From the NCBI GenBank assembly GCA_965213645.1, contig CBDBZX010000004.1, positions 248,001-312,000 on the forward strand: DNA of 64,000 nucleotides. The letters run 5' to 3'. Of this stretch, positions 61,498 to 64,000 are shown piece after piece (the first letter of the stretch is position 1; every line of letters starts with the position of its first letter). This stretch comes from CBDBZX01 sp965213645 (GTDB taxonomy: Bacteria; Deinococcota; Deinococci; Deinococcales; Trueperaceae). The notes beneath the pieces were generated by a model. The model did no database searches. It was given only the letters and a program-made list of their open reading frames with translations, and was not told the origin of the DNA. A program made the position numbers and the translations under genes.

Positions 61498-61824
61498 TTA
61501 AGCCTGACTCGTCAGCTTGAGGCCGACGATAGCGACCAGAAGCAAGGCGAGGAAGAAAACCCTAGCGAGTGAAAGAGATTCCTCAAAAAGCACCGCACCG
61601 AGCAGCGCCGCGCCCAGCGCCCCAACGCCGACCCAAACCGCGTAAGCCGTCCCAATCGGCAGCGAGCGAACCGCCAAGCTGAGCAGCACCATGCTGCCTA
61701 TAAGCGCTACGCTCGTCAACAGACTCGGGCCTAAGCGCGTAAAACCCTCGGTATATTTGAGCCCGACGGCCCAGGCGGTCTCGAGCAACCCCGCCAAGAG
61801 TAGATACAGCCACGCCGCAGACAT
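61498..61824 (-). CDS. gdx: Guanidinium exporter, SMR family
   Basis: 108 residues from the Met at 61824 (MSAAWLYLLLAGLLE). Four helices, catalytic Glu in GLLETAWAVGLKYTEGF, and SLPIGTAYAVWVGVGALGAA. WAVGLKYTxGFxRLxPS is the SugE/Gdx signature as opposed to EmrE-like drug pumps. It exchanges guanidinium for protons as a dual-topology dimer. No guanidine riboswitch that I can identify lies in the 130 bases upstream. Confidence 0.9.
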   Translation of the reverse strand: MSAAWLYLLLAGLLETAWAVGLKYTEGFTRLGPSLLTSVALIGSMVLLSLAVRSLPIGTAYAVWVGVGALGAALLGAVLFEESLSLARVFFLALLLVAIVGLKLTSQA

Positions 61825-61977
61825 TTGCGCCCTCCTCATGCCCTCGTCAGGACTGGCTCGAGGCTAACGCACATGCGCTACAGTAGATGTATTGGTGACG
61901 TATTCAGCATTCGCAAGATGTGGACAATTCTTCACGCCCCCCACCGCCGTCACCTCTTCACGTGGTAAGTTGGCGAA

Positions 61978-63633
61978 ATGTTGAGCGGTGCGCTAAACGG
62001 GTTTACTCGCTGGTTTCAAGCTGCGTTTAGTGGGCCTCGAGCGGATGGAGACAAGGACGCCGCTTCGGAAGAGAGTACCAAAAACGTGACAGAAGTAGAC
62101 GCTGAGAAGCGTCACGACGTTGCGCCTAAGGGCATGTTTTGGCCCAAGGTGCTCGTCTGCGTAGGCTGCGGCGCACTTCTCAGCTTGGCGCTGCCGACGC
62201 CGAACCTCTGGCCGCTCTTCACCGCGCTCACACCGCTCTTCGTTCTGGTAGCACATAGCCGCCGCGTCAAAGATGCTTTCGGTTACGGCTTCTTCTTCGG
62301 CGTAGCCTGCTTTGCGCTGCACATCATCTGGTTGCCGCAGAGTTTCGCCGACCTCTACGGTCCTTTTTTTTGGCTCCTCTACCCATTTTTACTCACCGTC
62401 TTAGGCTGCTTTTGGGGCGTCGTCACCTCGTTAAGTCGATTTATAGGTCGAAGAGGTCTAGGTACGCTCCTTATGCTTCCCGCCTTGTGGGTTTTGATGG
62501 AGTGGGCGCGGTCGCAGGGGCTTTTTGCGTTTCCTTGGGGCACGCTCGGCTATATCTGGACCGATACGCCGCTCGCTCAACTTGCGGACCTTGCGGGCGT
62601 CTACGGGCTGAGCTTGCTGACCTCTTGCGCCGCCGCTCTGCTCGCAGTTCCTTTTGTCGTTCCTGCGCGTTCTGCCCGCTGGTTAGCCCCTGTGGGTACA
62701 GGCTTACTACTTATTCTTGGTCTGGCTTACGGCCTGTACCGAATCAACCCTCTGCCCTCTACAGACCAAACGGCTTTACTCGTCCAGGGTAACACCGACC
62801 CACTCGGGCGCGTCACCGCACCCGGAGGTGAAGTGGCGCTTTACGAAGGTCTGACGCAACAAGCTGTTAGAGACACGGCAAACGTACCAGATTTAGTCGT
62901 ATGGCCTGAAGGTGCAGCTTTGGAAGTTGACCTCTCCCAAGACCCCGCTGCCGCCGCGCAAATTCAGCGGAGTGCGCTTCAAGCAAATGTCATTGCGGGC
63001 GGCGGCGCACAAGACCCCAGACCGCAGTTCAGCTCCTACAACAGCGCTTTTAGCATCTCTGACGGCGAGGTCATAGACCGCTACGACAAGGTTTATTTGG
63101 TTCCTTTCGGTGAGGTCTTCCCCTTTATCGGACCTCTCGAGCCTCTCTACACCTTCATCTTCGCCCAGCTCGGCTTACCTCTTCTCAGTAGCCGTCCGCC
63201 AGGCGATGAGATTGCGCCGCTGACTCTGCCGAGCGCGGACGCTGCCGTCTATATCTGCTACGAGTCGGTCTTCCCGCACGTCACGCGGCAGATGGTCGCG
63301 CAAGGGGCAGAGGTCTTGGTCAATATCTCCAACGACGCTTGGTTTGGGCGCGGTCAGGGGGCGCGGCAGCACTTTGAGATGGGCAACATGCGCACCATCG
63401 AGACGCGGCGCTACCTCTTGCGAGCGGGCAACGACGGCATCACGGCGCTCGTCAACCCGCTCGGGCAAGTTGAGGCGCGGTTGCCGAGAGGGGTACAGGG
63501 GACGCTCTTGGTGGACTACCGCTTGCGCGAAGGAGAAACGCTCTATGTACGCTACGGCGACCTACTCATCCTTGTTCTCGCCGCGTTTACGCTCAGCTTT
63601 GGCGGGTTTCAGGCGTTGAGAGAAAGAGGTTGA
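61978..63633 (+). CDS. lnt: Apolipoprotein N-acyltransferase
   Basis: 551 residues. Adds the third acyl chain to lipoproteins at the periplasmic side of the inner membrane. A 55-residue charged N-terminal extension precedes 6-7 helices; the nitrilase domain then carries the catalytic triad: Glu in DLVVWPEGAALEV, Lys in YDKVYLVPFGE, Cys in VYICYESVFP. NISNDAWFGRGQGARQH and ETRRYLLRAGNDG are also typical. A final helix ends it. Its presence agrees with the several lipoproteins in the window. Confidence 0.94.
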   Translation: MLSGALNGFTRWFQAAFSGPRADGDKDAASEESTKNVTEVDAEKRHDVAPKGMFWPKVLVCVGCGALLSLALPTPNLWPLFTALTPLFVLVAHSRRVKDAFGYGFFFGVACFALHIIWLPQSFADLYGPFFWLLYPFLLTVLGCFWGVVTSLSRFIGRRGLGTLLMLPALWVLMEWARSQGLFAFPWGTLGYIWTDTPLAQLADLAGVYGLSLLTSCAAALLAVPFVVPARSARWLAPVGTGLLLILGLAYGLYRINPLPSTDQTALLVQGNTDPLGRVTAPGGEVALYEGLTQQAVRDTANVPDLVVWPEGAALEVDLSQDPAAAAQIQRSALQANVIAGGGAQDPRPQFSSYNSAFSISDGEVIDRYDKVYLVPFGEVFPFIGPLEPLYTFIFAQLGLPLLSSRPPGDEIAPLTLPSADAAVYICYESVFPHVTRQMVAQGAEVLVNISNDAWFGRGQGARQHFEMGNMRTIETRRYLLRAGNDGITALVNPLGQVEARLPRGVQGTLLVDYRLREGETLYVRYGDLLILVLAAFTLSFGGFQALRERG

Positions 63634-63634
63634 A

Positions 63635-63692
63635 AGCAACGAGCAATGAGTGAAATTTGGACTCATTGCTCATTGCTCGGAACTCATTGCTT
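63635..63692. repeat. R5 hairpin repeat at gene end
   Basis: GAGCAATGAGTGAAATTTGG, then ACTCATTGCTCATTGCTC, starting right after the lnt stop. The hairpin probably ends lnt and, on the other strand, lies just beyond the trkA-like gene. Confidence 0.6.
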
Positions 63693-63740
63693 CAGATAAA
63701 CACCGGAGCATGTACAAGGAGCAAAACTCACTCGGAGAGG

Positions 63741-64000
63741 TCATTCCAAGTAGTTGCGCAAGCCTTTGATAGACTTGCTGTCCCCGATGAGGACGACTTT
63801 ATCGTTCGAGCGAATTTCGAAGTCGGCCCTGGGGCTCACCTCCAGCTTACCGTCCCTATTCACCGCGACGACCTGTACCCCGAAGCGGTTGGTGAGCTTG
63901 AGCTGATTCAAACGTCCACAGAGCTTATTTTGCGCCTTGAATTCGATTACTTCAAAGTCGTCGCCTAAGTTAAAGGCGTCCACGATGCCCGGCGTGGCGA
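63741..64000 (-). CDS. TrkA/KtrA-like potassium uptake regulator, 3' part only
   Basis: 86 residues to the window edge; the frame is open beyond it. It reads as an RCK-C (TrkA_C) domain: ATPGIVDAFNLGDDFEVIEF, then NRFGVQVVAVNRDGKLEVSP, ADFEIRSNDKVVLIGDSKSI, ending LRNYLE. Such domains bind ligands and gate Trk/Ktr potassium channels; the N-terminal NAD/ATP-binding Rossmann half must lie outside. Confidence 0.85.
   Translation of the reverse strand, partial: ATPGIVDAFNLGDDFEVIEFKAQNKLCGRLNQLKLTNRFGVQVVAVNRDGKLEVSPRADFEIRSNDKVVLIGDSKSIKGLRNYLE

Noticed and set aside
61825..61977. Guanidine riboswitch upstream of gdx
   Set aside because: I could not find the ykkC motifs or paired ACGR hairpins in the short upstream region.
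63657..63968. 103-codon ORF opposite the TrkA-like gene
   Set aside because: Antisense shadow of a recognisable RCK-C domain.

Overview
The window is 64 kb of bacterial chromosome of medium-high GC, gene-dense and mostly housekeeping, with no rRNA, prophage or CRISPR array. Several traits point to the Deinococcota, perhaps a Truepera-like lineage. These are an SLH-domain, Asp-rich outer-envelope porin of the SlpA type, a bacillithiol deacetylase (bshB1), a flavin-dependent thymidylate synthase (thyX), and many genes whose start codon lies 5-7 bases after a TAnnnT -10 box with no Shine-Dalgarno, as described for leaderless genes of Deinococcus. This assignment is inference; no rRNA gene is present to test it.

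Layout. 1-5.1 kb: end of a guanine deaminase gene, a ZapG/YhcB-like membrane protein, a class III cyclase fused to an ATPase, and a zinc metallopeptidase-like protein. 5.2-8.3 kb: a PadR regulator in an operon with two paralogous HAAS-type membrane sensors. 8.4-10.6 kb: ftsX plus a catalytically dead EnvC-like coiled-coil protein. 11.5-17.4 kb: EamA transporter, repeat-rich DNA, tRNA-Ile2(CAU), a lytic transglycosylase, a decayed BCCT transporter and tRNA-Leu(CAG). 17.8-24.8 kb: prs-rplY-pth, an ABC ATPase, DUF423, a photolyase-like protein with permuted domains, and a TPR-rhomboid protein. 25.4-31.5 kb: plsY-bshB1, a PL9-like secreted lyase, a broken aldo/keto reductase, a toxin-antitoxin pair, GrpB and Nudix. 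31.6-40.1 kb: secreted proteins, an HTH regulator, a methyltransferase, acnA and an MFS carrier. 40.2-41.7 kb: an AT-rich two-gene island (DUF4258 toxin-like plus a protein with a YgiT-like start). 41.8-46.6 kb: DECR1-type reductase, CsoR-family repressor, Uma2 nuclease and an rsmI operon. 46.8-53.4 kb: mfd, LapA, a MIP18-type Fe-S factor, thyX-rlmH. 54-57 kb: the SLH porin. 57.2-64 kb: DinB, thioredoxin, BatA/vWA, YceI, guanidinium exporter, lnt and the end of a TrkA-like gene.

Two features cut across the window. First, intergenic DNA is filled with at least six families of small dispersed repeats: a 111-bp MITE in two identical copies, AGCAGGTAT elements, attctgag/gaagggtct elements, GTAGGGGCG hairpins, GCAATGAGT hairpins at gene ends, and a 47-bp unit. 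The palindrome CTCGAG is also strongly over-represented. Second, six genes carry single-base frameshifts, mostly in short homopolymers (photolyase-like gene, plsY, aldo/keto reductase, toxin, methyltransferase, and the SLH porin twice). This suggests consensus errors in the sequence or unusual gene decay; the affected products are annotated across the break.

The best candidates for something undescribed are the AT-rich DUF4258/degenerate-YgiT module, the photolyase whose FAD-binding domain precedes its Rossmann-like domain, and the PadR-linked pair of sensors that share an unrecognised outer domain.
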